Shown in pieces: positions 1 through 7,362 of a stretch of 50,921 nucleotides of DNA (its first letter is position 1; each line of letters begins with the position of its first letter). A program made the translations under genes and the position numbers. Source of the DNA: Microcaldota archaeon (GTDB taxonomy: Archaea > Micrarchaeota > Micrarchaeia > Burarchaeales > JAKAKT01); NCBI GenBank assembly GCA_021813385.1, contig JAKAKT010000040.1:1-50921 (forward strand), written 5' to 3'. The notes below the pieces were generated by a model. The model ran no database searches. It was not told the DNA's origin and saw only the letters and a program-made list of their open reading frames with translations.

Positions 1-1
1 C

Positions 2-106
2 GAGAAGGGCGCGGGTATTTATGAGGTGCTTGCTTCGGTTGTTGCGACTTGGGAACTGCAAGGAGTCGAGCCGAGAGGGGCATTAGTGGCTGCCGTCAGG
101 GGCTAA
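2..106 (+). CDS. 3' end of an unidentified gene (possible transposase C-terminus)
   Basis: An open frame runs from the window edge for 34 codons to TAA at 104-106. The tail contains YEVLASVVATWELQGVEP, a helical segment that reminds me of the C-terminal tail of IS66-like transposases (a conserved helix followed by a short basic end). That resemblance is from memory on a very short stretch, so the family is uncertain. The gene is cut by the window start. No terminal inverted repeat could be recognised after the stop. Confidence 0.4.
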   Translation, partial: EKGAGIYEVLASVVATWELQGVEPRGALVAAVRG

Positions 107-170
107 ACACATACTATGGTTCAGACCAGGAAATTAGGCTTATAATGCCTTCCTGTCCCATGTTTCTTCG

Positions 171-656
171 ATGGATGCTTACGAGAAGGAAGTGAAGGAG
201 CTTGCGGGGCTCTGCGCTCTATGCGACGGCAAGTGCTGCCTCGGCTCGAAGCTCTCCGTCTCATCGAAAGAGCTTTCGCGGCTATCAAAAAAGCACAAGT
301 TCGAAAGCGCGGTGCTTTCATCAAAAGAGGGGAGCCTCAATGTCATACTGTTCGAAGACGGCAAGTGCCCGTTTTTAGGTGAGAAGAACGGGTTGGTCCG
401 CTGCATCCTTTCGGGAAAGGACAGGCCGCTTTCCTGCCGGCTTTTCCCATTAACTTTCCGTTATGAGGAGAGCAAGCTTGAGTTCTACCCGTCCTCTTAC
501 TGCCCATATCAAAAGGAGGCGAACGAACTTTCAGAATGGGCGAGCAGAACAATGGATACTGCGACGGAAGAATTGGAGGAATGGACTGAAGGGGAGAAGA
601 AATTCAGGTCGGAATACCACGAGAGGATTCACAAGAAAAAAGGGAAGCTGAGATAA
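171..656 (+). CDS. YkgJ-type cysteine-cluster protein (putative metal-binding)
   Basis: 161 residues. The N-terminus has CALCDGKCC and the middle has CPFLGEKNGLVRCIL followed by RPLSCRLFP and YCPY. This CxxCxxxCC ... C ... C...P pattern is that of the YkgJ/UPF0153 family, thought to bind zinc or an iron-sulfur cluster; the biochemical role is not established. The C-terminal 40 residues are charged and helical. A TATA-like box CTTATAATG lies about 30 bp before the ATG, so the gene is probably transcribed alone with a short leader. Family assignment is good; function is unknown. Confidence 0.85.
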   Translation: MDAYEKEVKELAGLCALCDGKCCLGSKLSVSSKELSRLSKKHKFESAVLSSKEGSLNVILFEDGKCPFLGEKNGLVRCILSGKDRPLSCRLFPLTFRYEESKLEFYPSSYCPYQKEANELSEWASRTMDTATEELEEWTEGEKKFRSEYHERIHKKKGKLR

Positions 657-686
657 AAAAGCAAAAAAGGTAAAATGAAAAGAGGC

Positions 687-839
687 TCAGTTCAGTTTCT
701 TGAGCTCTTTTATGCGCTCTGCGACTCCTTGGGCTTCGTTCTCGAGTTCTTTCTTGTATTCCTCGAGCATCTCTATCTTTTCGTCCTTGGTGAGGAAGCT
801 TCTTGGGCTGCAGCAACCCGCTTCATAACATCCGTGCAT
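687..839 (-). CDS. 50-residue cysteine-headed coiled-coil protein, PadR partner
   Basis: 50 residues. It begins MHGCYEAGCCSPRSFLTK and continues as one amphipathic, charged helix (EEYKKELENEAQGVAERI) typical of small DUF5320-like proteins that sit beside PadR regulators in archaea and anaerobic bacteria. The upstream in-frame extension has no coding character, so the ATG at 839 is chosen. It is divergent from the PadR gene at 922 and shares the intergenic region that holds two palindromic operators, so the two genes are probably co-regulated. The three cysteines and one histidine at the N-terminus could bind metal; this is inference. Confidence 0.7.
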   Translation of the reverse strand: MHGCYEAGCCSPRSFLTKDEKIEMLEEYKKELENEAQGVAERIKELKKLN

Positions 840-856
840 ACTGACACCCCCACCCA

Positions 857-918
857 TAATATCGGGCATACGATATTTTGATATGGGGGGTATATAAACA
901 TATCGGGCGCCCAATATA
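857..918. promoter_or_regulatory. Divergent promoter with two PadR-type palindromes
   Basis: Two 18-bp dyads lie between the divergent genes: ATATCGGGCATACGATAT at 859-876 and ATATCGGGCGCCCAATAT at 900-917. They share the left half ATATCGGGC. A TATA box TATATAAA at 891-898 sits about 26 bp before the padR ATG at 922, so the second dyad covers the padR transcription start and would block it when occupied. The first dyad would cover the minus-strand promoter. Autoregulation by the PadR protein is inferred from this arrangement. Confidence 0.7.
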
Positions 919-921
919 ATC

Positions 922-1212
922 ATGGGAACCTGCTGCTGCGACATGAGGGGGATGCTCTCGTTCCTGATACTGTTCCTGCTCTCAAAAAAACCAATGCACG
1001 GACAGGAGCTTGCTGAGGAAATCGGAAAGCGCAAGGGTGAGAAGCCGAGCCCGGGAACGATTTATCCCGCACTCAAAGCCCTGCGGGAGGCCGGCCTCAT
1101 CAAGGAGAAGAGGTCCGGAAAAATCAAGATTTACGAACTCACGAAAGACGGGAAGCTCGGGCTCGAGGAAGCGAAGAGGCAGTTCTGCAGGACATTTACC
1201 GACGTGTTTTGA
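922..1212 (+). CDS. PadR-family transcriptional regulator
   Basis: 96 residues, a compact PadR winged helix. The core MRGMLSFLILFLLSKKPMHG, the recognition region SPGTIYPALKALREAGLI and the wing KIKIYELTKDGK are all recognisable. The first residues MGTCCCDMRG form a cysteine cluster, common in archaeal PadR proteins, that could sense metal or redox state (inference). The long C-terminal dimerisation helix of larger PadR proteins is reduced to a short tail. The gene is probably leaderless, because its TATA box lies about 26 bp upstream of the ATG. Confidence 0.9.
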   Translation: MGTCCCDMRGMLSFLILFLLSKKPMHGQELAEEIGKRKGEKPSPGTIYPALKALREAGLIKEKRSGKIKIYELTKDGKLGLEEAKRQFCRTFTDVF

Positions 1213-1304
1213 GGTTGTTCATCAAAAGCCGAACTCGAGGCAAATCTATTTAAACAGAGGAAGCTAACTTTCATTAACGGAAGCACTTTTCGGGGGTGAT
1301 TCCG

Positions 1305-1706
1305 GTGGGGGATGACGAATTCTCGGCAAATGGCATACGGGCTAGTGTAGCTGATGAAAGCTGGCGTGAGCCAACGATGAGCGATATCATAACCAGGATA
1401 GCCAGGCTGGCACAGCGCCAGAGCAGGGGGCCGATACCGAATGACGAACTCGAGCGGGAGATAGGGGCGATAGAAAGGGTGTTAGACGGGCTTCCGAACC
1501 ACGAGCTTACGGATGTTTTCGGAAACTTCGTGCGTGGCGAAATCACTGTCTTGAAGGAGAGGAATTTGCGGGACGCAAAGGAGCTGAGGGATGACCCGAA
1601 AGCGAGGACCTTGGCTTCCATGGTTCGGGATTCCCCTAAACCCGGGGAATTCTCTGGGTTTGCAAAGCATAGAATGCACACGGTTCCCAGGTTGAGGATT
1701 GCATAA
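1305..1706 (+). CDS. Hypothetical helical protein
   Basis: About 133 residues, not recognised. It is rich in charged helices (NDELEREIGAIERVL, VRGEITVLKERNLRDAKELR). Two in-frame GTG codons are possible; I chose 1305 because GGGGGTGAT at 1292-1300 is a Shine-Dalgarno match directly before it, whereas the GTG at 1296 lies inside that site. A TATA-like CTATTTAAA lies near 1245. The gene is convergent with the long minus-strand gene that follows. Confidence 0.55.
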   Translation: MGDDEFSANGIRASVADESWREPTMSDIITRIARLAQRQSRGPIPNDELEREIGAIERVLDGLPNHELTDVFGNFVRGEITVLKERNLRDAKELRDDPKARTLASMVRDSPKPGEFSGFAKHRMHTVPRLRIA

Positions 1707-1789
1707 CGAAAAGCAGATTGCGCCCCCGGTTTCGCGGGCTTGCGAAGTTGCAACTAGAGCGCTTGCGCATATCACTTTGAGGCTCGCCC

Positions 1790-3790
1790 CTATTCTACGA
1801 CATTAAGCAGTTTCTTGGCTTCCCCAACGGGGTCCTTGTTGAAGTAGTAATTTGGCTCGCTTTCTTTTTGGTCGTAGTGGACTTTTTCTTCGTATATCGA
1901 TTTGAGGAACTCGAGCCGGCCTTCCTCCGATTTTTTCGAGATGATGCCTAAAAGCTCTGAGCCTTTATCGATTTCCTGAAGGAAACTTATCCAATTCCTC
2001 AAGTTTTTTTGCCTATCCGGAGCCATATCCTTGAGCTCATCAACCTCGTTCGGGTCATTGAGTTGGCCGTTTATGTATTTCTCAAGGGTTTTTGCGAGAG
2101 ACTCGTATTCTGTCCCGAGTACGGGCGCCTTGGGGCTGGGGGTCGTGGTCGAGTTCGGTGAGGAAATGACTGCAGGCCCTCTTGCTTGGATGTCCACATT
2201 AACCGAGTCCGAGTATTCGTCACCAATTGCTTCAGGGACAGGAATGGATGGGGGCGTTTTGTTTGATTTTTTTTCATTTTCCGCAAGCGAATCTCCTTTT
2301 ACTTTCCCCATGACTTCCTTTATCAGCTCATGAATGTCGACTTTTTTTCCGTTGGCAGGCATGACGGGCGTTTTCGTTCTTTTTTGGGTAGTGTCCCGGT
2401 ATTGCTCTTGCGGAAGCTGGAATCTTTCCTGGCTGCTATCGGCTTTAGCTTCCGCAGGGGGAGCTTTGGTTTCTGCCTGCTCGACTGGTGCGGGCTTACT
2501 CACTGCATATTTGTCGGTCTTATCAACATTATCCTCTCTCGCCGCGATATCCTTGGGATAAGCAAGCCTCCGGGCCATAGTTCCCTTATCCTTCTGTCCA
2601 GCATCCGAGGCTTTCCGGACCATCTCGGTCCATTCAGCTGAGGCGGGACGGACGGGGGTTGCTTTTTCCTGTTCAGCCAAACCGGAAACCGGGCTTATGG
2701 TGTTATTCACGCAATCCAATATCGAGCTTGCCGTAACTGCGCTGAGCTTGTTCCCGTTTTTAAGCCCATCTGCGGAATCGTCCAGCAACATCTTCAGTGA
2801 TTTCAATTCTGTATCAGAATAAGAATCGAGCTGTTCTGAAACCCTATTGAAGCATTCGCCCAAGATTCTCAAGTCAGTTTTGCCCATGCTGCCCATTTTT
2901 TTGATGGATGAGTCGATGAAGGCGAGGTCTTCCTTTAGCTCTTGGGAAATCTCCTCTTTTTGCCCAGCGCTGGCCGTAGTGGTCTCTGGGCCCTTTTTCT
3001 CGCTTTGTTCGGCAATTTCGCTAATGGGCGGCAATACGTGGGCTTGGAACTCCGGCCTAATCTTGACTATGCTGCTCATCTCGTCTATAGCCATCGTGGG
3101 CTGGGCCTTCTCGATGAATTCCTTGAGATTGGGGTCGCCCCTGCTTCCCCTCGTTATTGTGTCCAAGTAAGCCGAGGGCATAACGCCTGCAGGGCCCCCG
3201 GGGAATTTCGAGAAGATATCCGGGTTCTCGCTCACAGTTCCCTTGAACCATTCCATTTTCTCTGCAGCGGTTTTATTGGACATGCCGGAGGTGATGGAAG
3301 CGCAGCGCTGTACGATGATTGCGAGGAGAAGGTCCTCGTCAATCCCGAATTCGGCGCTTGCTTTTTGCACTAAAACGTGAAAATTCCCGAGGGACGCGTG
3401 GTAATCCTGATTTTCCCTAAGCGCCTTGGCAAGTTCTACTGTCTGGGCCGTGTGCTTCTTTTGCTCGAAGCTTTCGATTCCCTTCTTCGTCCCACTTTCG
3501 CCGTAGAAATAAGCTGAGATGGCGAACGCTTCCATGTCGAAGCCGCCCCCGCGGACGTACTGTTCGTTCTTGAACATGACTTGCCTCAGCCTGGCTGCGC
3601 CCATGAGAAGGGATTTGAAGGTGTCTTCGGAAAACCGCTTGTATTGCATCTCTTCCTCTGTCGTTAGTCTTTGTGGTTTCTCCGTGGTTCCAGAAGGTGC
3701 AGCAACAGCCTGTTGGGAAGCCGGAACTGCTTGCCCTTGGGCTTGGGAATCTGTTTTGTTTTGGTCTTTCGGCTTTGTAATGGCAACCAT
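1790..3790 (-). CDS. Large orphan protein with a degenerate lysozyme-like helix
   Basis: 666 residues, no signal peptide and no membrane segment. The N-terminal 50 residues are a Gln/Ala/Pro-rich linker, residues of roughly 55-270 are a folded helical domain, and the rest is charged helices separated by Pro/Ser/Thr-rich linkers. The piece FGIDEDLLLAIIVQRCASI resembles the start of lytic transglycosylase (SLT) domains, but the position of the catalytic glutamate is occupied by Arg-Cys, so catalysis is not expected and the similarity may be chance. GAGGGGTG precedes the ATG by a few bases. The product may be a structural or scaffold protein; function unknown. Confidence 0.7.
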   Translation of the reverse strand: MVAITKPKDQNKTDSQAQGQAVPASQQAVAAPSGTTEKPQRLTTEEEMQYKRFSEDTFKSLLMGAARLRQVMFKNEQYVRGGGFDMEAFAISAYFYGESGTKKGIESFEQKKHTAQTVELAKALRENQDYHASLGNFHVLVQKASAEFGIDEDLLLAIIVQRCASITSGMSNKTAAEKMEWFKGTVSENPDIFSKFPGGPAGVMPSAYLDTITRGSRGDPNLKEFIEKAQPTMAIDEMSSIVKIRPEFQAHVLPPISEIAEQSEKKGPETTTASAGQKEEISQELKEDLAFIDSSIKKMGSMGKTDLRILGECFNRVSEQLDSYSDTELKSLKMLLDDSADGLKNGNKLSAVTASSILDCVNNTISPVSGLAEQEKATPVRPASAEWTEMVRKASDAGQKDKGTMARRLAYPKDIAAREDNVDKTDKYAVSKPAPVEQAETKAPPAEAKADSSQERFQLPQEQYRDTTQKRTKTPVMPANGKKVDIHELIKEVMGKVKGDSLAENEKKSNKTPPSIPVPEAIGDEYSDSVNVDIQARGPAVISSPNSTTTPSPKAPVLGTEYESLAKTLEKYINGQLNDPNEVDELKDMAPDRQKNLRNWISFLQEIDKGSELLGIISKKSEEGRLEFLKSIYEEKVHYDQKESEPNYYFNKDPVGEAKKLLNVVE

Positions 3791-3904
3791 GTTAACACCC
3801 CTCGACAGTTAGTACTGCTCAATGGCGCTTTAAATCCCTATCGGTGAAAACCGCTTTGGAAAGATTGGGAAATAATATAAATAACTCCCGGGAATAGACT
3901 TTCG

Positions 3905-5023
3905 ATGGATAAGAAAATCGTTTTCCTCGCGTTTTTTGTTTTGCTTTTGGCAGGCTGCCTCGGGAAACAGGGCCAGCTCGAGAAAATTTATGGGGCGGGC
4001 CCGTCCTCTCCTGCAAAATTCTGCATGTCTGAAGCCAACGAAAGCGACCCGAAATTCTACGAATGCATAGTGAACCTCGCGATAGGCGTGGGCAACAGCT
4101 CGCTGTGCGAAGAAGTTTTTAGCGAGTCCCCTAATTACGAGATGCTGCTCAAGAGGGACTCGTGCCTTTTCAGGGCTGAACAGGTAGGTCACGAGCAGGG
4201 GGCATGCCTTCGAATCGGGAACAGCGTCCTTCGGGATTACTGCACGGCTTTGGCAAGCTCGAACCCTGAATCGTGCCTTTCGCTCGAAGAAAACAAAAGA
4301 GCGTGCGTGCTTCGGCTGGGCGGGATGATTGTTGCTGGCGGCGTAGAGGAAGTTTCCTCTTCTTGCATCCCCGTTCGAAGGAGCGAGTGCTTGCTTGGGG
4401 TAGCCCGGGATTCGGGCAACCCAACTACGTGCGAGATGATTGAAAAAGTTTGCGATGCCGAATCCAGCGCCCAGTGCAGGAGCGATTTCGACAACTGCTT
4501 CATTTTGACTGCAGAGAGGAGCGGGAATGCAAGCATCTGCAAGAATCTCGCGAAGCGATTCTTTGGAGCCGGGCATCAGACATACGATCCCGAAGGGGCC
4601 GTTGCTGAGTGCAGCCTGAGGGCGTTTAATTCGACCCAGAGGCTCGCATCGTGCATGGAACTTGTAGGAAAGCAAAGGGGGGAGTGCATCGCGCAATACG
4701 CCGTTTCAGTTGGCAGCCCGGAGCTTTGCACGAGGATAGGGGAAGAGCTCAGGGGGACCGTGGCGTTCCCCGTCGAGTACGCAGAATATGCAAAGCCCCA
4801 CGGCGATTGGAGCGCTTTTAGCATCAGCAAGATCCACGATGAATGCATAACGAATCTCGCGGTAAGCCTGAGGAAGCCATCCCTCTGCGAAGGCGAGTTC
4901 CTCTCAAAAGGCGGCAACTCGCTCTGTTACTTTGAATCGGCTGTATCGCTCAACGACAAAAAGCTATGCGAGAAAATCTCGGATAAAGATGCGAGAGATT
5001 CTTGCCAGGCGCAATTAAAATAG
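3905..5023 (+). CDS. Cysteine-rich exported lipoprotein with C-x13-C helical repeats
   Basis: 372 residues. The signal peptide ends in the lipobox LLLAGC, so the mature protein should be lipid-anchored outside the membrane. It contains 24 further cysteines; at least six pairs have the same C-x13-C spacing with an alanine in the middle, for example CIVNLAIGVGNSSLC, CITNLAVSLRKPSLC and CIAQYAVSVGSPELC. This suggests a solenoid of short helical hairpins each stapled by disulfides. No enzyme motif is visible. A TATA-like element ATATAAATA lies about 30 bp upstream of the ATG. The many disulfides fit with the exported thioredoxin-fold proteins encoded at 22.5-24.9 kb. Confidence 0.85.
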   Translation: MDKKIVFLAFFVLLLAGCLGKQGQLEKIYGAGPSSPAKFCMSEANESDPKFYECIVNLAIGVGNSSLCEEVFSESPNYEMLLKRDSCLFRAEQVGHEQGACLRIGNSVLRDYCTALASSNPESCLSLEENKRACVLRLGGMIVAGGVEEVSSSCIPVRRSECLLGVARDSGNPTTCEMIEKVCDAESSAQCRSDFDNCFILTAERSGNASICKNLAKRFFGAGHQTYDPEGAVAECSLRAFNSTQRLASCMELVGKQRGECIAQYAVSVGSPELCTRIGEELRGTVAFPVEYAEYAKPHGDWSAFSISKIHDECITNLAVSLRKPSLCEGEFLSKGGNSLCYFESAVSLNDKKLCEKISDKDARDSCQAQLK

Positions 5024-5119
5024 GCGCGTTAGGCTTTAGGACTACACTGGTTATCTGAGCCCAAGCTATCGGAATTGTTTCCATAATCTTTTAATAGGGT
5101 GGGTTGCCATTATTGGAGC

Positions 5120-5413
5120 ATGGCTGTCTCATCATTATTCGGCTACGCAATGACCTTCCTCTCGTCAATGGCAGTGTTGACAATCCTCATTATAGCCTGG
5201 GGGTATTATTCGCAGCCCGGGGGAGGGACTGATTTGCTCCCGACATCGACAATGCTTCTTCTGAACGACTATTTCCCGTATGTAATCGCGATTTCGCTGA
5301 TTATCGTCCTGGGCGAGTGGACGTATAAGAGGCCGAAAAAGCGGAAATATGACGAGGAGGAGACTTACGGGGCTCTCGAGCGCAAGGAAGGCGAAGGCCC
5401 CCCGGTGAGGTAA
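5120..5413 (+). CDS. Small membrane protein, two transmembrane segments
   Basis: About 97 residues from the ATG at 5120. Two hydrophobic segments (around residues 8-26 and 48-66) flank a short Pro/Gly-rich loop, and the C-terminus is a charged cytoplasmic tail (RPKKRKYDEEE). A GTG further upstream is possible, but the TATA-like CTTTTAATA near 5086 places transcription start close to 5115, favouring the ATG. Not recognised. Confidence 0.65.
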   Translation: MAVSSLFGYAMTFLSSMAVLTILIIAWGYYSQPGGGTDLLPTSTMLLLNDYFPYVIAISLIIVLGEWTYKRPKKRKYDEEETYGALERKEGEGPPVR

Positions 5414-5452
5414 GACAGGAATTAATATAAAGAGCCATGGCATAACCATTTT

Positions 5453-5659
5453 ATGGACGGAAGATTAACACGTGGCTTAGGACTCGTGATGATAGGGGGC
5501 GGGCTGATTTGGTTCGGTAAGGGCATAACCGATGTCTCGACAGACGACAGGGGCCTTGGGACTGGGATGATTTTCGCCATAATAGCCGGGGCGTATATGG
5601 TGCTGCTCGCTTTCTGCTCGCTCTACGATTTCGCCACGAAGCCGGCATCATATGACTAA
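5453..5659 (+). CDS. Small membrane protein, two transmembrane segments
   Basis: 68 residues: a glycine-rich first membrane segment (GLGLVMIGGGLIWFGKGI), a short Asp-rich loop, and a second segment (MIFAIIAGAYMVLLAFC). The TATA element TTAATATAAAG at 5422-5432 sits about 25 bp before the ATG, so the transcript is short-leadered or leaderless. Function unknown. Confidence 0.65.
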   Translation: MDGRLTRGLGLVMIGGGLIWFGKGITDVSTDDRGLGTGMIFAIIAGAYMVLLAFCSLYDFATKPASYD

Positions 5660-5745
5660 TGCGACCAGGATGGCAACAAAAGCCTAGTACTTACTTTGAG
5701 GAGCGACAACTCGACCCTGTATAGCTTTATAAGGGGAAACAAAAT

Positions 5746-7341
5746 ATGATTATGGCTGGTCTCTTTGATGCCTTTGTTTGCATTTTGGCAATCATGCTTC
5801 TCTTTGGATGCCTCGGGGCGGGATGCCAGAACGATGCCCAGTGCAAGCCCGGGGAGTCATGCGTCAATGGCGCTTGCAACAAGGATTGCGTCAGGGAATA
5901 CGGATGGTGCGAATCAACTGCTGAATGTTGCCCGGGAATGGAATGCTCCAAGAATGCCTGCAGGTTTCCCTATGATATAAAGGACGCGAACCAGACTCCT
6001 GACCTCGGTGTGAACGCGACCCCTTCTGAAAATTTCACGGGAGACATGAACTCATCTGCCGGCAACACAACGAATTTCACACTCGAATATTTCCAGCCTG
6101 GGGCCCTTGATCTCGCAGAAGGGCAGACGGGTTCAATCGGCAACATAAGCATCAGCGTTGTTCGGATTTCGGAGGACCTGGGGGGATGCTCGGTCGAGAA
6201 CCAGGCTGCATTGTTGCGGGTTTCCGGTTATGGGCGTACCGAGGAATTCACGCTTAGGCCGGGGGAGAATGAATCTTTCCTCAACGCCGACATAAAGATG
6301 CTCGACATCCCGTGCGCAGTTTCCGAGAATGAAACGTCTTGCTTGTTTGGCAACATTTCCGCATTTATTGAGATTGGGAAGAGGTTCGAGTCAGAGGCTA
6401 TTCTTGAGAAGGGCCAGCGTTTCCTAGCTCCGGATGGCCAAAGCGCAATTGAGGCAAGAAGGATAACCAATCTCGGAGAACTTCCGGAATATTGGCGTTC
6501 TTTTAACTTGTCTGAGGGCGAGTCCTTAGTCGTGGATTATCAATATCTCGGAGGGATTAACAGCCTCGTTCTGGAAATCGAAGGAATTGACGAAGGGATG
6601 AACTCGAGTCCAGCCGGAAGCTCATGCAAGGTCTCTTCCAGGTGGGTAAAAATGAAAGCCACAGCAGCCGGGACCGAAATCCATACCGCTGCCTCCGAGG
6701 GGGGAAACACCACCGTGCAGTGGCATAAGATTAATGTGGTCAACGTGAGCGAGTCTCTCCTGCTAAGCGACGGGAAGGGTTGCGCCCAGGCCAACAAAAC
6801 CGTCCTTCTCAACATAAGCTTTCCGAGGGCCAACCAAAACATCTTAGTGGACATGTACCGCTACAAAGGGGATTTCGTTGAGGAAATTTCCGCCAGCAGC
6901 AAAACGCCCTGGGAATCAGACGGCCTTATGCTCGAGGTTTCCCCGATTGGAGACGAGAGCGGAGGGACAAGAACTGGTGCCTTCAGGATGAAAGCCACGG
7001 GGATTAGGAAGGGCGGAGCAGTGCTTTTTGAAGGGGAACAGGATGACCTTTATGGTGTTTTTGTTAATTTGGAGTCCTTTGGATTGCAAGCAATAGAAAA
7101 AATGGGCAATTGCATCCTAGTTGACATTCGAGCAACTGTGAAAGCGAGCGACCGAAGCCAAACTACGAGGAAAACCCTGGCTGATGGCGCAGTCATGACG
7201 CTTGGTGATGGCGGATATGTAAAGCTCAAGAGCATTAATTATGATTTGAGCAGAAAAATCGGCTCGTGCCGGGTGACTCTCGAAAGGGCGGTTATGGCTG
7301 TCTCGCCATTGAACGCAACAGCAAGCAAAGAATTAAAATAG
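5746..7341 (+). CDS. Exported lipoprotein, disulfide-knot head plus beta repeats
   Basis: 531 residues. A lipobox (MLLFGC) ends the signal peptide. The next 60 residues carry a dense cysteine pattern (CQNDAQCKPGESCVNGAC, CCPGMECSKNAC) like dickkopf/knottin-type modules. The rest is a series of beta-rich domains of about 100 residues with many NxS/T sequons, each using phrases such as GNISISVV and LEVSPIG. It is paralogous to the next gene. ATG at 5746 or 5752 are both possible; the TATA box CTTTATAAG at 5725-5733 favours 5752. Probably a cell-surface protein. Confidence 0.85.
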   Translation: MIMAGLFDAFVCILAIMLLFGCLGAGCQNDAQCKPGESCVNGACNKDCVREYGWCESTAECCPGMECSKNACRFPYDIKDANQTPDLGVNATPSENFTGDMNSSAGNTTNFTLEYFQPGALDLAEGQTGSIGNISISVVRISEDLGGCSVENQAALLRVSGYGRTEEFTLRPGENESFLNADIKMLDIPCAVSENETSCLFGNISAFIEIGKRFESEAILEKGQRFLAPDGQSAIEARRITNLGELPEYWRSFNLSEGESLVVDYQYLGGINSLVLEIEGIDEGMNSSPAGSSCKVSSRWVKMKATAAGTEIHTAASEGGNTTVQWHKINVVNVSESLLLSDGKGCAQANKTVLLNISFPRANQNILVDMYRYKGDFVEEISASSKTPWESDGLMLEVSPIGDESGGTRTGAFRMKATGIRKGGAVLFEGEQDDLYGVFVNLESFGLQAIEKMGNCILVDIRATVKASDRSQTTRKTLADGAVMTLGDGGYVKLKSINYDLSRKIGSCRVTLERAVMAVSPLNATASKELK

Positions 7342-7362
7342 CGGGCATTTAACCGTATAGCT

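Noticed and set aside
3830-4696. Long minus-strand open frame of 288 codons
   Set aside because: It lies antisense to the C-x13-C lipoprotein, whose signal peptide, lipobox and repeats are clear; the antisense translation has no coherent domain.
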